A stretch of 64,000 nucleotides of DNA from Amycolatopsis coloradensis (GCF_001953865.1 NZ_MQUQ01000012.1:248001-312000), one strand, 5' to 3'; positions 31,948-40,411 are shown, counted from the first letter of the stretch. The notes: a model not told the origin generated them from the letters alone. Translations and numbers: made by a program.

Positions 31948-32772
31948 ATGAGTGAGACGGGAGCGCTCGACGCCGAGCGTCTGAGTGCCGCGCTGTCCGG
32001 CCGGTACGCCGCGATCCAGGTCGTGGCGAGCACCGGGTCCACCAATGCTGACCTGCGGGAAGCCGCCGCGAAGGGGGCCGAGGACCGCACCGTGCTGATC
32101 GCCGAAGAGCAGACGGCCGGTGTCGGCCGCCGCGCCCGGCAGTGGTCCTCGCCGAAGGGATCGGGTCTCTACGTCAGTGTTCTGCTGCGTCCGAGGAAGG
32201 TCCCGTTCGCCAATTTGGGTTCACTTTCCGTGGTCGCGGGCCTCGCGGTGCGGGAGGTCGCCGCGAACCTCGGCGTCGACGCCGTCCTCAAGTGGCCGAA
32301 CGACGTCCTCGCCGGGCCGGAGCGCGCCAAATGCGCGGGCATCCTGGCGGAGGCGGTCGCGGGCGAGGAGGCCACCGTGGTCCTCGGAATCGGCCTGAAC
32401 GTGCTGCCGCTGGGCGAGAACGTCCCGGCCGGGCCCGGTGGCCTGCCCGCGACTTCGCTGGCCGAACAAGGGGCGACGGAGACCGATCGCGCCGAGATCG
32501 CCGCGCGGCTGCTCACCGGTTTCGACGAACTCGAACACCGCTGGCGGCTCGCCCGCGGGTCGCTGGCCGATGCGGGCCTGCTGGGGGACTACCGGCGGCA
32601 CTGCGCCACGCTGGGCCAGGACGTCGAGGTCCAGCTGCCCGACGGTTCGGCGCTGACCGGCCGAGCCGCCGACATCGATCCCGCCGGCCAGCTCCAGGTC
32701 GACGTTCCCGGTGGTGAGCGGTACACGGTGTTCGCCGGAGACGTCGTCCACGTACGGCCTGCCAAGGCTTGA
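31948..32772 (+). CDS. birA: Biotin--[acetyl-CoA-carboxylase] ligase
   Basis: This 274-residue ligase makes biotinyl-AMP and attaches biotin to the AccA3 Lys561. It has the catalytic loop GVGRRARQWSSPKGSGLYVS and KWPNDVLAG with the biotin-binding Lys, then the C-terminal SH3-like domain from QDVEVQLPDGSALTG. It has no N-terminal DNA-binding domain, so it is not a repressor (class I type). It is followed by a PH-domain gene, as in M. tuberculosis birA-Rv3278c. Confidence 0.94.
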   Translation: MSETGALDAERLSAALSGRYAAIQVVASTGSTNADLREAAAKGAEDRTVLIAEEQTAGVGRRARQWSSPKGSGLYVSVLLRPRKVPFANLGSLSVVAGLAVREVAANLGVDAVLKWPNDVLAGPERAKCAGILAEAVAGEEATVVLGIGLNVLPLGENVPAGPGGLPATSLAEQGATETDRAEIAARLLTGFDELEHRWRLARGSLADAGLLGDYRRHCATLGQDVEVQLPDGSALTGRAADIDPAGQLQVDVPGGERYTVFAGDVVHVRPAKA

Positions 32773-32869
32773 TCCGGAGGTCTCGATTTCCGGCGCCTCC
32801 TCTTCCACCGGGACCGTTCGCCGGTACGGTGAGCCCACCAGCGCCGAACACACTTTGGGAGCGTCCCCC

Positions 32870-33454
32870 GTGGCCTATCCGGACGATTTGCTCAGCGAAA
32901 ACGAGCACGTCGTGGTGCACAGTCACCCGCATTTCAAGATGCTGATCTTCCCCGTCCTCGCGCTGATCGTCACCCTCGGCGTTGGCATCTGGCTGGGCAT
33001 CCTGGCGAAGGACGCGACGGCTCCCTGGGACCTGATCGCGCTGATCGCGGTCGGCGCGGTCGGTCTCGGTCTTGTCGTGTGGCTCTTCCTGGCGCCGTTC
33101 GTCCGCTGGCGCACGACGCATTTCATCGTGACCACGGACCGGCTGATCGCCCGCGAAGGCGTGCTCAAGCGCACCGGGATCGACATCCCGTTGTCGCGGA
33201 TCAACAGCGTCCAGTTCGAGCACGGCCTGCTGGACCGTGTCTTCGGCTGCGGCACGCTGGTGATCGAGTCCGCTTCGGACGAACCGCTGAAGTTCGACGA
33301 CATCCCCAAGGTCGAGCGCGTGCACACGGTGATCTACCGCGAAGTCAACGACAACCCGTACGACGACTTCGCCCCGCCTGCCGCCGGCGCGCCGCAGCAG
33401 ACCGAACCCCTGCCGCCGCAAGGGCATCCGCCGCGCGGAAACCGGCGGCGTTGA
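32870..33454 (+). CDS. PH domain-containing membrane protein
   Basis: This 194-residue protein has two transmembrane helices (about residues 24-75: MLIFPVLALIVTLGVGIWLG and LIALIAVGAVGLGLVVWLFL). A bacterial PH domain follows: TTHFIVTTDRLIAREGVLKR, IPLSRINSVQFEHGLLDRV and GTLVIESASDEP. The Pro-rich tail is cytoplasmic. GTG 32870 has GGGAG 9 bases upstream. It is orthologous by position to M. tuberculosis Rv3278c. Its stop overlaps the next start (TGATG). Confidence 0.9.
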   Translation: MAYPDDLLSENEHVVVHSHPHFKMLIFPVLALIVTLGVGIWLGILAKDATAPWDLIALIAVGAVGLGLVVWLFLAPFVRWRTTHFIVTTDRLIAREGVLKRTGIDIPLSRINSVQFEHGLLDRVFGCGTLVIESASDEPLKFDDIPKVERVHTVIYREVNDNPYDDFAPPAAGAPQQTEPLPPQGHPPRGNRRR

Positions 33455-34386
33455 TGGGCACGCGAGAGCTGGGGCTGCCCGACCGCGTCCCGTCGGCCGC
33501 CGCGTTGCCGGAGCGGGTGACGATCTGGGAGGTCGGTCCGCGTGACGGCCTCCAGAACGAGAAGTCGATCGTTCCGGTCGAGGTGAAGCTCGAGTTCCTG
33601 GACAAGCTCGCCGACGCCGGGTTGAGCACGCTCGAGGCGACCAGTTTCGTGAGCCCGAAATGGGTGCCGCAGCTGGCCGACGCCGAGCAGCTCCTGTCGG
33701 GGCTCGACCGGCGTGAAGGTGTCCGCTATCCAGTGCTCGTCCCGAACGAGCGCGGGCTGGACAGGGCGCTGGAGGCCGGGGTCTCCCATATCGCGATCTT
33801 CGCCAGCGCCACCGAGACCTTCGCCGAGAAGAACCTCAATTCGACGGTGGACGACCAGTTCGCGATGTTCGAACCGGTCGTCACCCGTGCCCGCGCCGCG
33901 GGTCTCGACGTCCGCGGATACGTGTCGATGTGCTTTGGCGACCCGTGGGAGGGCGCCGTCCCGGCCACGCAGGTCGCCGGGGTGGGCAAACGACTCCTGG
34001 ACCTCGGCTGCTCGCAGCTTTCGCTCGGGGACACCATCGGCGTCGCCACCGCGGGCCAGGTCGAGGCGCTGATCGGGCAGTTCCCCGACGTCGGCACCCT
34101 GGCCGTCCACTTCCACGACACCTACGGCCAGGCGCTCGCGAACACGGTGACGGCGCTGCGCTGCGGAGTGTCCACTGTGGATTCTTCCGCCGGTGGACTC
34201 GGTGGCTGCCCGTACGCCGAATCGGCGACCGGGAACCTCGCGACCGAGGATCTGGTGTGGATGCTCGACGGTCTCGGCGTCGAAACCGGTGTCGACCTCG
34301 ACGCGCTGGTGTCGACCAGCAAGTGGATGGCCGGGAAGCTGGGCAGGCCGAGTCCGTCCCGGGTGGTCAACGCGCTCGCGGGATGA
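33454..34386 (+). CDS. Hydroxymethylglutaryl-CoA lyase
   Basis: This 310-residue TIM-barrel enzyme splits HMG-CoA into acetyl-CoA and acetoacetate, the last step of leucine degradation. The N-terminal EVGPRDGLQNEKSIVPVEVK, metal-binding HFHDTYGQALAN and signature loop GGLGGCPYAESATGN with the catalytic Cys are intact. It overlaps the PH gene by TGATG. It is not part of the mycobacterial order, so it is an insertion into the conserved locus, although it fits the acyl-CoA theme. Confidence 0.94.
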   Translation: MGTRELGLPDRVPSAAALPERVTIWEVGPRDGLQNEKSIVPVEVKLEFLDKLADAGLSTLEATSFVSPKWVPQLADAEQLLSGLDRREGVRYPVLVPNERGLDRALEAGVSHIAIFASATETFAEKNLNSTVDDQFAMFEPVVTRARAAGLDVRGYVSMCFGDPWEGAVPATQVAGVGKRLLDLGCSQLSLGDTIGVATAGQVEALIGQFPDVGTLAVHFHDTYGQALANTVTALRCGVSTVDSSAGGLGGCPYAESATGNLATEDLVWMLDGLGVETGVDLDALVSTSKWMAGKLGRPSPSRVVNALAG

Positions 34387-34713
34387 GGTTCGCCGGACTC
34401 TCGCCGAGGAGACCTGGCCGCTTCGAGCGGTTGTTCGGCCGCAAGGCGTATGTCCGTGCGGAGGCCGCCGCCGGGAAACCGCTGGGGCTTCCGGTTTTGG
34501 TGGACGACGAGCCGCTCGGATGGGTCGCGGTCTCACCCTGTCGGACCACCCTCGGCTGGCGCGGTCGCCGGTCGCGGCGTCGGCAGAGGATCCGTACCAC
34601 ACCACGGTGAACACGTTCGCGAAGGCGGGTTTCGCCTCTTCGAACGCCGCCAGCCCGCGCGGGTCTTGATGCGCTTTCGGGTATCCGCCGACGAGATCAC
34701 GGTTCGGCGCTAA
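34383..34713 (+). pseudogene. GNAT acetyltransferase remnant
   Basis: The 395-base stretch after the HMG-CoA lyase holds pieces of one GNAT protein in three frames: GKPLGLPVLVDDEPLGWVAV (ATG 34383, ATGA overlap with the lyase), then EDPYHTTVNTFAKAGFASS, then GFRLFERRQPARVLMRFRV up to a stop at 34713. The central acetyl-CoA loop is missing. Internal deletion plus frameshifts make it non-functional. Confidence 0.6.
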
Positions 34714-34781
34714 GGTCGTAGCGCGTCCTGTCCGCTGCCTCCCCCTTCACCGGTGGGACCGATTTCCTTGGGGGAGGTGCG

Positions 34782-35609
34782 GTGACCGATCCGAGCGAGG
34801 CGGGGACGGGCCCGATTCGGCTGCCTTTCCAGTTCGAAGGCGCGGACGCACCGACGCCGCCTCAGGGTGCGCGCGCTCCGTACGCGCCTTCGCCGTGGCC
34901 GCCCGCGGTGGCGCCGTTGCGAGTGCCTTTCCCGCCGCCCGCCGCCCCGCCGCCCATGGGGGCCTTGCGGACCGAACGGGAGAGCGTGATCGCGCTGTTC
35001 CTCGTGCACATGTTCCCCATCGGGCATCTCCCGGTGGCGATGGGCAAACCCGCGCGCCAGTTGCCGCTCCCCGACGGTGGTTCCGGCCCGCGGGATCACC
35101 CCGAGGCGGACGTGCTGGACGATCTGGACGCGTTGTCCCACGTCAGCAGCGGTTTCCGGCGGTCGCCGACGGTTCCGGCCGTCGTTCCCCCGGCGGAGTT
35201 GACCAGAGGACATGACCCGTGGGGCGGGGAGTCCCCAGAGGACTGGCGAAAGCGCTTCTTGGGGGAAACGGGCTTCTTGTGGCCTCCAGGCGAACTCTTC
35301 CCCGAGGGCGGTATCGACCCGGCGACACCGGTGATGCTCGAAGTCGGCACCCATCTCGACCGCTTCGGTGACCAGCACGGCCGGGTGTTCGCCGAGGACG
35401 CGACCTGGTATTCCATGCGGTCGCTGCCACCCGACCGGGTTGCCGCGTATCGGCGTTACCGGGTCGTCCGGCCGTTGCCGGTCTGGCGTTCGGTGGCCGC
35501 CGAATGGTTCGGCCAGCCGGGCGGCGGGGTGCGTTTTCGCGCGGTGCTGGGCGCCGATGAACTCGTCACGCTGGGCTTCCTGGCGGACGTCACGGGGGAG
35601 GTTCGGTGA
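34782..35609 (+). CDS. TNT-domain (NAD+ glycohydrolase-like) protein
   Basis: This 275-residue protein has a Pro-rich N-terminal third (residues 10-60) and a C-terminal TNT domain like that of M. tuberculosis CpnT. TNT hallmarks are present: FLWPPGELFPEGG, then HLDRFGDQHGRVFAE, the Arg of MRSLPPD, and RPLPVW with WFGQPGGGVRF. In CpnT the corresponding Arg and Gln residues bind NAD+. No signal peptide is visible. The GTG at 34782 has GGGGAGG upstream. It overlaps the next gene by GTGA, as expected for a toxin-immunity pair. NADase activity is inferred from the domain. Confidence 0.82.
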   Translation: MTDPSEAGTGPIRLPFQFEGADAPTPPQGARAPYAPSPWPPAVAPLRVPFPPPAAPPPMGALRTERESVIALFLVHMFPIGHLPVAMGKPARQLPLPDGGSGPRDHPEADVLDDLDALSHVSSGFRRSPTVPAVVPPAELTRGHDPWGGESPEDWRKRFLGETGFLWPPGELFPEGGIDPATPVMLEVGTHLDRFGDQHGRVFAEDATWYSMRSLPPDRVAAYRRYRVVRPLPVWRSVAAEWFGQPGGGVRFRAVLGADELVTLGFLADVTGEVR

Positions 35610-35884
35610 ATACGGGAACGATCCTGCGGTGGCTGGCCGCGCTGGGGGTGCCGCCCGAGGTGGTCTCGGTCGGCACGGAGACCGACAACGCCTGGTGCCT
35701 CATGCGCACCGAAGACGACGCCGCGGAAGGCGCCGCCTGGGAAGTTTTCTGGCGTGAACAGGGCAACCGGTACGACTGGGCGCGGTTCACCAGCGAACAG
35801 GTCGCCTGCCACTACCTTTTCGGCCGCCTGGCCTGGTCCCAGGTCGCGCGCGGCGCCGTCGGCCTCCTCCCCGGCGCGCAGTGA
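35606..35884 (+). CDS. Small partner of TNT protein, putative immunity
   Basis: This 92-residue acidic-to-neutral soluble protein has a predicted helix-rich fold: ILRWLAALGVPPEVVSVGTE, then AAWEVFWREQGNRYDWARF and ACHYLFGRLAWSQVARGA. It overlaps the TNT gene by GTGA, so the two are produced together. It is shorter than the known CpnT immunity factor and no family is recognised. An immunity role is inferred from context alone. Confidence 0.7.
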   Translation: MNTGTILRWLAALGVPPEVVSVGTETDNAWCLMRTEDDAAEGAAWEVFWREQGNRYDWARFTSEQVACHYLFGRLAWSQVARGAVGLLPGAQ

Positions 35885-35923
35885 GTCTCAAGCGGCTGAG
35901 GGGGACTTTCAGCTTCCGCTCGA

Positions 35924-36709
35924 TCAGCGCTTCAGGATGCCGAGGACCTCGTCGTGGAGCAGGCCGTTCGTCGAAAGCGCTGAGCCGTTGTCGTAGCGCG
36001 CTTCACCGGAAAGGTCGGTGAACCGTCCACCCGCCTCGGTGATCAGCACCTGGGCCGCGGCGACGTCCCACGGATTCACGATGCATTCCGCGGTGACGTC
36101 GAGCGCGCCCTCGGCGACCAGGCAGTGGTGCCAGAAGTCGCCGAAGGCACGGCTTTCCCAGCACGCGTTGACGAGGTCGAGGTACTTCTCCCGGGAGTGG
36201 TACTCGATCCACGAGTTCAGATCGGTCGTGGACAAATACGCGTCTTCGAGCGACGCGACCTTCGACACCGAAAGCCGCTGTTCGCCGGCGGAATCGCTCA
36301 TCCAGGCGCCGTCCCCGGTGGCCGCCCACCAGCGGCGGCCGAGCAGCGGCGCGCTGATCATGCCCACCACCGGCGTGCCGTCCTCGACCAGCGCGATCAG
36401 CGTCGCCCAGACCGGGACGCCGCGCAGGAAGTTCTTGGTTCCGTCGATCGGGTCGAGCACCCAGGCCCGGCCGGTCGCGGCCGAACCGCCGCGTTCTTCA
36501 CCGAGGACGGTGTCCTCCGGGCGTTCTGTGGCGAGGATCGCGCGGATCGCGTCTTCGACGGCGGTGTCCGCGTCGGTGACCGGCGTCCGGTCGGGTTTGC
36601 GTTCCACGGCGAGGTCCAGCGCGCGGAAACGGTCGGTGGTGATGGCGTCGGCGGCGTCGGCCAGCCGGGTGGCGAGTTCCAGATCATTCTCGTAGCCAGG
36701 CACGGTCAC
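35924..36709 (-). CDS. hisN: Histidinol-phosphatase (inositol monophosphatase family)
   Basis: This 261-residue Mg2+-dependent phosphatase has the family motifs GEERGG, WVLDPIDGTKNFLRGVPVWA and CIVNPWDVAAAQVLITEAGG. The Phe-Leu-Arg-Gly after the metal loop and overall length match the actinobacterial HisN type that dephosphorylates L-histidinol phosphate. Inositol-phosphatase activity cannot be excluded. It is convergent with the TNT partner gene (39-base gap) and divergent from the OmpR-type regulator. Confidence 0.88.
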   Translation of the reverse strand: MTVPGYENDLELATRLADAADAITTDRFRALDLAVERKPDRTPVTDADTAVEDAIRAILATERPEDTVLGEERGGSAATGRAWVLDPIDGTKNFLRGVPVWATLIALVEDGTPVVGMISAPLLGRRWWAATGDGAWMSDSAGEQRLSVSKVASLEDAYLSTTDLNSWIEYHSREKYLDLVNACWESRAFGDFWHHCLVAEGALDVTAECIVNPWDVAAAQVLITEAGGRFTDLSGEARYDNGSALSTNGLLHDEVLGILKR

Positions 36710-36751
36710 GATGCTTTCACGCCCGGCGGTCGTAGAGTTGGCCAGGTGAGC

Positions 36752-37522
36752 ATGGTGCTACTCGCCGAGGACGACCCGGCCATCGCCGATCCGCTTTCCC
36801 GCGCGCTACAGCGGGAGGGGTACGACGTGCGTGTCGTCGGCGACGGGCCCGCCGCCCTCGACGTGACCGAGAGCGACAGGGTCGATCTCCTGGTCCTCGA
36901 TCTCGGCTTGCCGGGGATGGACGGCCTCGAGGTCTGCCGCCGCCTGCGCGCGAGCGGGACCGAGGTGCCGGTGCTGATGCTCACCGCGCGCACGGACGAG
37001 GTCGACTTCGTGGTCGGCCTGGACGCGGGCGCCGACGACTACGTCGCCAAGCCGTTCCGGCTCGCCGAACTGCTGGCCCGCATCCGAGCGCTGCTCCGCC
37101 GCCGGGCGCCCGAGGTGCTCGAAGCCGGGGGAGTGCGGATGGACCTCGGCGCCCGGATGGTCACCGTGGACCTGCACGAGGTGCAGCTGGCGAACAAGGA
37201 GTTCGAGCTGCTCCGGGTGCTGATGAGCCGGGCGGGCCAGGTGGTCAGCCGCGACGAGATCCTCGCCGAGGTGTGGAACGACCTCGAATCGAAGACCTCG
37301 AAGACCCTCGACATGCACATGTCGTGGCTTCGCCGGAAGCTCGCGATAGCCGCGGACGAGGCGGCGGGCCGGGCAAGCAGGGCAGGTGGCTTCGCCGACG
37401 GTAACCACGGCATCGCCGCGGACGAGGTGGCGGGCCGGGCGGCGAGGCCGGGCGGGAACGGCGACGGCGAACGGCGGATCGCCACGGTCCGCGGCGTCGG
37501 CTTCCGCTTCAACGCGGAATAG
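36752..37522 (+). CDS. OmpR/PhoB-type response regulator with insertion in the wing
   Basis: This 256-residue regulator has a receiver domain (Asp6-Asp7 pair, phosphoacceptor Asp50 in LLVLDLGLPGMDG, Lys in DYVAKPFRLAEL) and a winged-helix domain (NKEFELLRVLMSRAGQVVSR, then TLDMHMSWLRRKL). Between the recognition helix and the last hairpin IATVRGVGFRF there is an insert of about 45 residues made of two similar halves, each with IAADE(A/V)AGRA. In DNA this is a duplicated block of about 65 bases from about 37345 to 37480. ATG 36752 is chosen; GTG 36746 is possible. Confidence 0.92.
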   Translation: MVLLAEDDPAIADPLSRALQREGYDVRVVGDGPAALDVTESDRVDLLVLDLGLPGMDGLEVCRRLRASGTEVPVLMLTARTDEVDFVVGLDAGADDYVAKPFRLAELLARIRALLRRRAPEVLEAGGVRMDLGARMVTVDLHEVQLANKEFELLRVLMSRAGQVVSRDEILAEVWNDLESKTSKTLDMHMSWLRRKLAIAADEAAGRASRAGGFADGNHGIAADEVAGRAARPGGNGDGERRIATVRGVGFRFNAE

Positions 37523-37523
37523 C

Positions 37524-38807
37524 ATGCGCCGTCGCATCCTCCTGGCGATCCTGCTCGCCGTCGCGGTCACCGCGGCGGTGCTGGGCATCCCGCTCGGGAT
37601 CACCGCCTGGCAGCTGGTCGAGAACCTCAACCGCGAGAACCTGGCTTCCTCCGCACGCGGGATCGCGGCGACGCTGGACAACGAGATCGCCGTCGGCCAG
37701 CCGATCAACCTCGACCTGCTCCGGGTGGGCGTGCCACAGGGCGGGCTGCTGACGGTCCGCGCGCAGGGGCAGATCGAGAAGCGGTACGGCTCCGACCCCG
37801 GTCCCGACGTGGTGTCCGAGCGGGCGCCGATCGCGTTGCACGGCGAGGTCGAGCTGTCCATCCCCGCCGGGCCGATGCGCACCCGCCAGACCCAGGTGAC
37901 GCTGCTCGTGGTGTTGCTGGTCGTGCTGTCGGTGGGCACCGGCACGGTGGTCGCGACCGTGACCGCGCGACGGCTCGCGAAACCGCTGAGACATGTCGCC
38001 GATCGGGCGGTCAAACTCGGTGGCGGTGATTTCCGGCCGGATCCGAAGCGCTACGGCGTCGGCGAACTCGACATGGTCGCCGAAGCGCTCGACGCGTCCG
38101 GCTCGGCTCTCGCGCAGCTCGTCCAGCGAGAACGGCAGCTCGTCGGCGACGTCTCCCACCAGCTGCGGAGCCGGTTGACCGCGTTGCAGCTGCGGCTCGA
38201 ACCGCTCACCGTCCACCCCGAGCAGGATGTCGCCGACGAAGCGAAAGCCGCGCAGGAACAGGCGGATCGGCTGGCCGGGGCACTCGACGAACTGCTGGCC
38301 GCCGCGCGGGCGGCGCGCGAGGTCGGCGCGGAACCGGTGAATCTGCCGGAAGTGCTTCCCGCGGTCGCGGAGGAATGGCGACAGTTGCTTCGTGCCGAAG
38401 GCAGGCATCTGCGGCTTCGCGTCACCGATGGGTTGAGGGCGAGAGCCACCCCCGGCCGGTTGCGTGAGGTCGTCGGCGTCCTGCTCGACAACGCGTTACG
38501 CCATGGTGCGGGAACGGTCACGCTCGCCGCCCGGCGCGGTGACGCGGACGGCACCGTGGTCATCGAGGTCGCCGACACCGGCTCGGGCGTGCCCGACGAG
38601 CTGGCGCCGCACATCTTCGAACGCGGTTTCTCCGGCGGCGGCTCGACCGGCGTCGGGCTGGCCCTCGCCCGCGCGCTCATCGAGGCCGACGGTGGACGGC
38701 TGGAGCTGTCGAGCAAGCAGCCCGCGGTGTTCAGCCTCTTCCTGAAGGTGCCCCGCCCGGGCGATGTGGCCGAAGTGCGCTGGCCGGCCGAGCGGGTCCC
38801 GCGCTGA
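37524..38807 (+). CDS. Sensor histidine kinase (HisKA type)
   Basis: This 427-residue kinase has helix 1 near residues 6-30, a short extracellular region of about 95 residues, helix 2 near 125-147, a HAMP region, and the phosphoacceptor His212 in GDVSHQLRSRLTAL. The ATPase domain shows VVGVLLDNALRHGAG, ADTGSGVP and the SGGGSTGVGLALARALIEA box. It follows the OmpR-type regulator by 1 base and is its cognate kinase. The signal is unknown. Confidence 0.94.
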   Translation: MRRRILLAILLAVAVTAAVLGIPLGITAWQLVENLNRENLASSARGIAATLDNEIAVGQPINLDLLRVGVPQGGLLTVRAQGQIEKRYGSDPGPDVVSERAPIALHGEVELSIPAGPMRTRQTQVTLLVVLLVVLSVGTGTVVATVTARRLAKPLRHVADRAVKLGGGDFRPDPKRYGVGELDMVAEALDASGSALAQLVQRERQLVGDVSHQLRSRLTALQLRLEPLTVHPEQDVADEAKAAQEQADRLAGALDELLAAARAAREVGAEPVNLPEVLPAVAEEWRQLLRAEGRHLRLRVTDGLRARATPGRLREVVGVLLDNALRHGAGTVTLAARRGDADGTVVIEVADTGSGVPDELAPHIFERGFSGGGSTGVGLALARALIEADGGRLELSSKQPAVFSLFLKVPRPGDVAEVRWPAERVPR

Positions 38808-38870
38808 GACGTCCCGAAGGATCTCCCGATCGGGCAACGCCGGGGAAGCGCGCCGACCTAACGTCGAGGG

Positions 38871-39383
38871 GTGCATGCGTCGGCGTTCCGGTACCGCCCA
38901 CCGGTGTATCCGGTGGCCGCGGCGGCACTCGAGATCGGCAAGGTGGCGATCTCCGTGCGGTTGTCCTTCGACGGCGCTCTGTACGCGTGCCGCCGTCCGC
39001 CCGGTGTGGTGGAACGGATGGAGGCCGATGCACTGGATCTGCTCTCGAAGGGCTTGTTCGTCAGCGGGATCGACACCCCGGTCGCGACCGTCACCGGAGC
39101 GGCGGGACACCGGTTCATCCAGGAGAGCGCCGTGTTCGAGCCCCCGGACCGCTGGATTTACCGGGGCTTGTGCGGGATCGGTGCCAGCCGGAACGGGCTG
39201 ACCTTGACCGGGATGGTCGGCTACCGCCTCGAAGTCCGCGCGGGGTGGGCCAGACGGGCCGGTGAATGCGGGCCGCCCGCGTCGGCGGCCGAATGGTGCG
39301 AATTCTTCGGTGCGCAGCTGGCGTCCATCGGCGGGGTGGTCCTGCGGCGGTCCTCGGTGCTCAGTCCCGGTACTCCGCCGTGA
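38871..39383 (+). CDS. Protein of unknown function
   Basis: This 170-residue protein begins with FRYRPPVYPVAAAALEIGKV and contains paired Cys and Trp residues in EPPDRWIYRGLCGIGAS and AEWCEFFGAQ. No signal peptide or membrane helix is clear, and no family is recognised. The last 23 bases overlap the end of the convergent DUF4255 gene. No ribosome binding site is obvious, so the start is uncertain. Confidence 0.6.
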   Translation: MHASAFRYRPPVYPVAAAALEIGKVAISVRLSFDGALYACRRPPGVVERMEADALDLLSKGLFVSGIDTPVATVTGAAGHRFIQESAVFEPPDRWIYRGLCGIGASRNGLTLTGMVGYRLEVRAGWARRAGECGPPASAAEWCEFFGAQLASIGGVVLRRSSVLSPGTPP

Positions 39384-39774
39384 CCGTGACGACGAACGCC
39401 GCCCTGGCGGGCAGGCCCAGGCTGACCCACAGCCCGGTCGGATCGGTTTCCCCGAGAGCCAGCCGCAACGGCCGCGAATCGACCGTCAAGCTTTCGGTCC
39501 AGATCAACGCTCGCAGCGACCGGTCGAGCAGGGTGTGCTCGTCCCGGACCTTGTCGGCGCGCGCCGTGACCAGATACGACAGCTCGCACCTTTTCGCCCG
39601 CACGGCGCCGGTTCCCGGGCCGGCGCCGTGCAGGGCGAAGAGGAACAGATCGACGCTCGACACCTGCGTCTCGGTCTGCCAGGTGGGTTTCGGCGGATCC
39701 AGCCGGACCACCGTCCCCTCCGGCAGATGTGGTGCGATGAGCAGGCACAAGGCCTCGTCGACCTGAGTGATCAC
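39361..39774 (-). CDS. DUF4255 (Pvc16 N-terminal domain) protein
   Basis: This 137-residue protein matches the DUF4255/Pvc16_N pattern: an N-terminal VVRLDPPKP, a central SSVDLFLFALHGAG, the conserved CELSYLVTARADKVRDEHTL and LDRSLRALI, and the C-terminal LWVSLGLPARAAFVVTVTAE. This domain is typical of contractile injection systems, where the Pvc16-type protein caps the tube-sheath. No sheath, tube, baseplate or AAA gene is in the window. It begins 4 bases after the LuxR-type gene stop, so the two are co-transcribed. Confidence 0.8.
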   Translation of the reverse strand: MITQVDEALCLLIAPHLPEGTVVRLDPPKPTWQTETQVSSVDLFLFALHGAGPGTGAVRAKRCELSYLVTARADKVRDEHTLLDRSLRALIWTESLTVDSRPLRLALGETDPTGLWVSLGLPARAAFVVTVTAEYRD

Positions 39775-39778
39775 GAGC

Positions 39779-40411
39779 TCAGATCAATCCCTCACGCAGT
39801 GCGTAAGCCACCGCGTGCGAGCGGTTCCGGAGCTGGAACCGGTTGGTCACGTCGTGCAGGATGCTCTTCACCGTTCGCTGCGAGTAGCAGAGCTGGTCGG
39901 CGATCTCCTGCGTCGAGAACCCGGACGCGACCAGCTTGAGCACCTCGGTTTCCCGGCTGCTCATGCCGCCGAACTGCAGGCCGCGCGGCTGCAGGACCTG
40001 ACGTTGCAGCCGGGAGACCCGGTGCAGAAGCCTGCCGAGCAGGTCGGGCGGGAGCGCGCCTTCCCCGGCGGCGGCCGCCTTGATCAGCCGGACCAGCACG
40101 TCGGCGCCCGCTTCCGAGCGGCGGGCGACCGCGCAGACGCCGTGCTCGATGGCGTTGAGGATCTCGTTGTCGTCGACTTCACCCGCGATGAGCACGATGC
40201 GGGTGAACCCCTGGTGGTGCAGCGCGGACAGCAGCTGCGTCATGGCCTCGTCGAGGCGGTCGGTGACCAGGAGGGCCACCATGGTCGGGTCGGCGGTCTC
40301 CCCGTCCACCAGCCAGACGTCGTCACGGGAGCGAAGCGTCATGCAGACGCCGTTGTGCAGGATCGGATCGGTGGCGCGGACGAGCACCGGTGTTCTGTTC
40401 GGTTCGAACAT
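39779..40411 (-). CDS. LuxR-type regulator with atypical receiver
   Basis: This 210-residue protein has an N-terminal receiver-like domain and a C-terminal LuxR helix-turn-helix (SSRETEVLKLVASGFSTQEI, then YSQRTVKSILHDVTNRF). The acidic pair is reduced (RATDP instead of VDDHP). An Asp51 remains at the end of strand 3 (LLVTD), but the conserved Lys is replaced by Arg (CAVARRSEAG). So phosphorylation control may be lost. ATG 40411 has a GGGA 6 bases upstream. It leads into DUF4255. Confidence 0.88.
   Translation of the reverse strand: MFEPNRTPVLVRATDPILHNGVCMTLRSRDDVWLVDGETADPTMVALLVTDRLDEAMTQLLSALHHQGFTRIVLIAGEVDDNEILNAIEHGVCAVARRSEAGADVLVRLIKAAAAGEGALPPDLLGRLLHRVSRLQRQVLQPRGLQFGGMSSRETEVLKLVASGFSTQEIADQLCYSQRTVKSILHDVTNRFQLRNRSHAVAYALREGLI

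Noticed and set aside
40402..40411. tRNA T-loop-like GGTTCGAAC
   Set aside because: It lies at the LuxR-type gene start and no cloverleaf can be built around it. No tRNA or rRNA gene was seen in the window.
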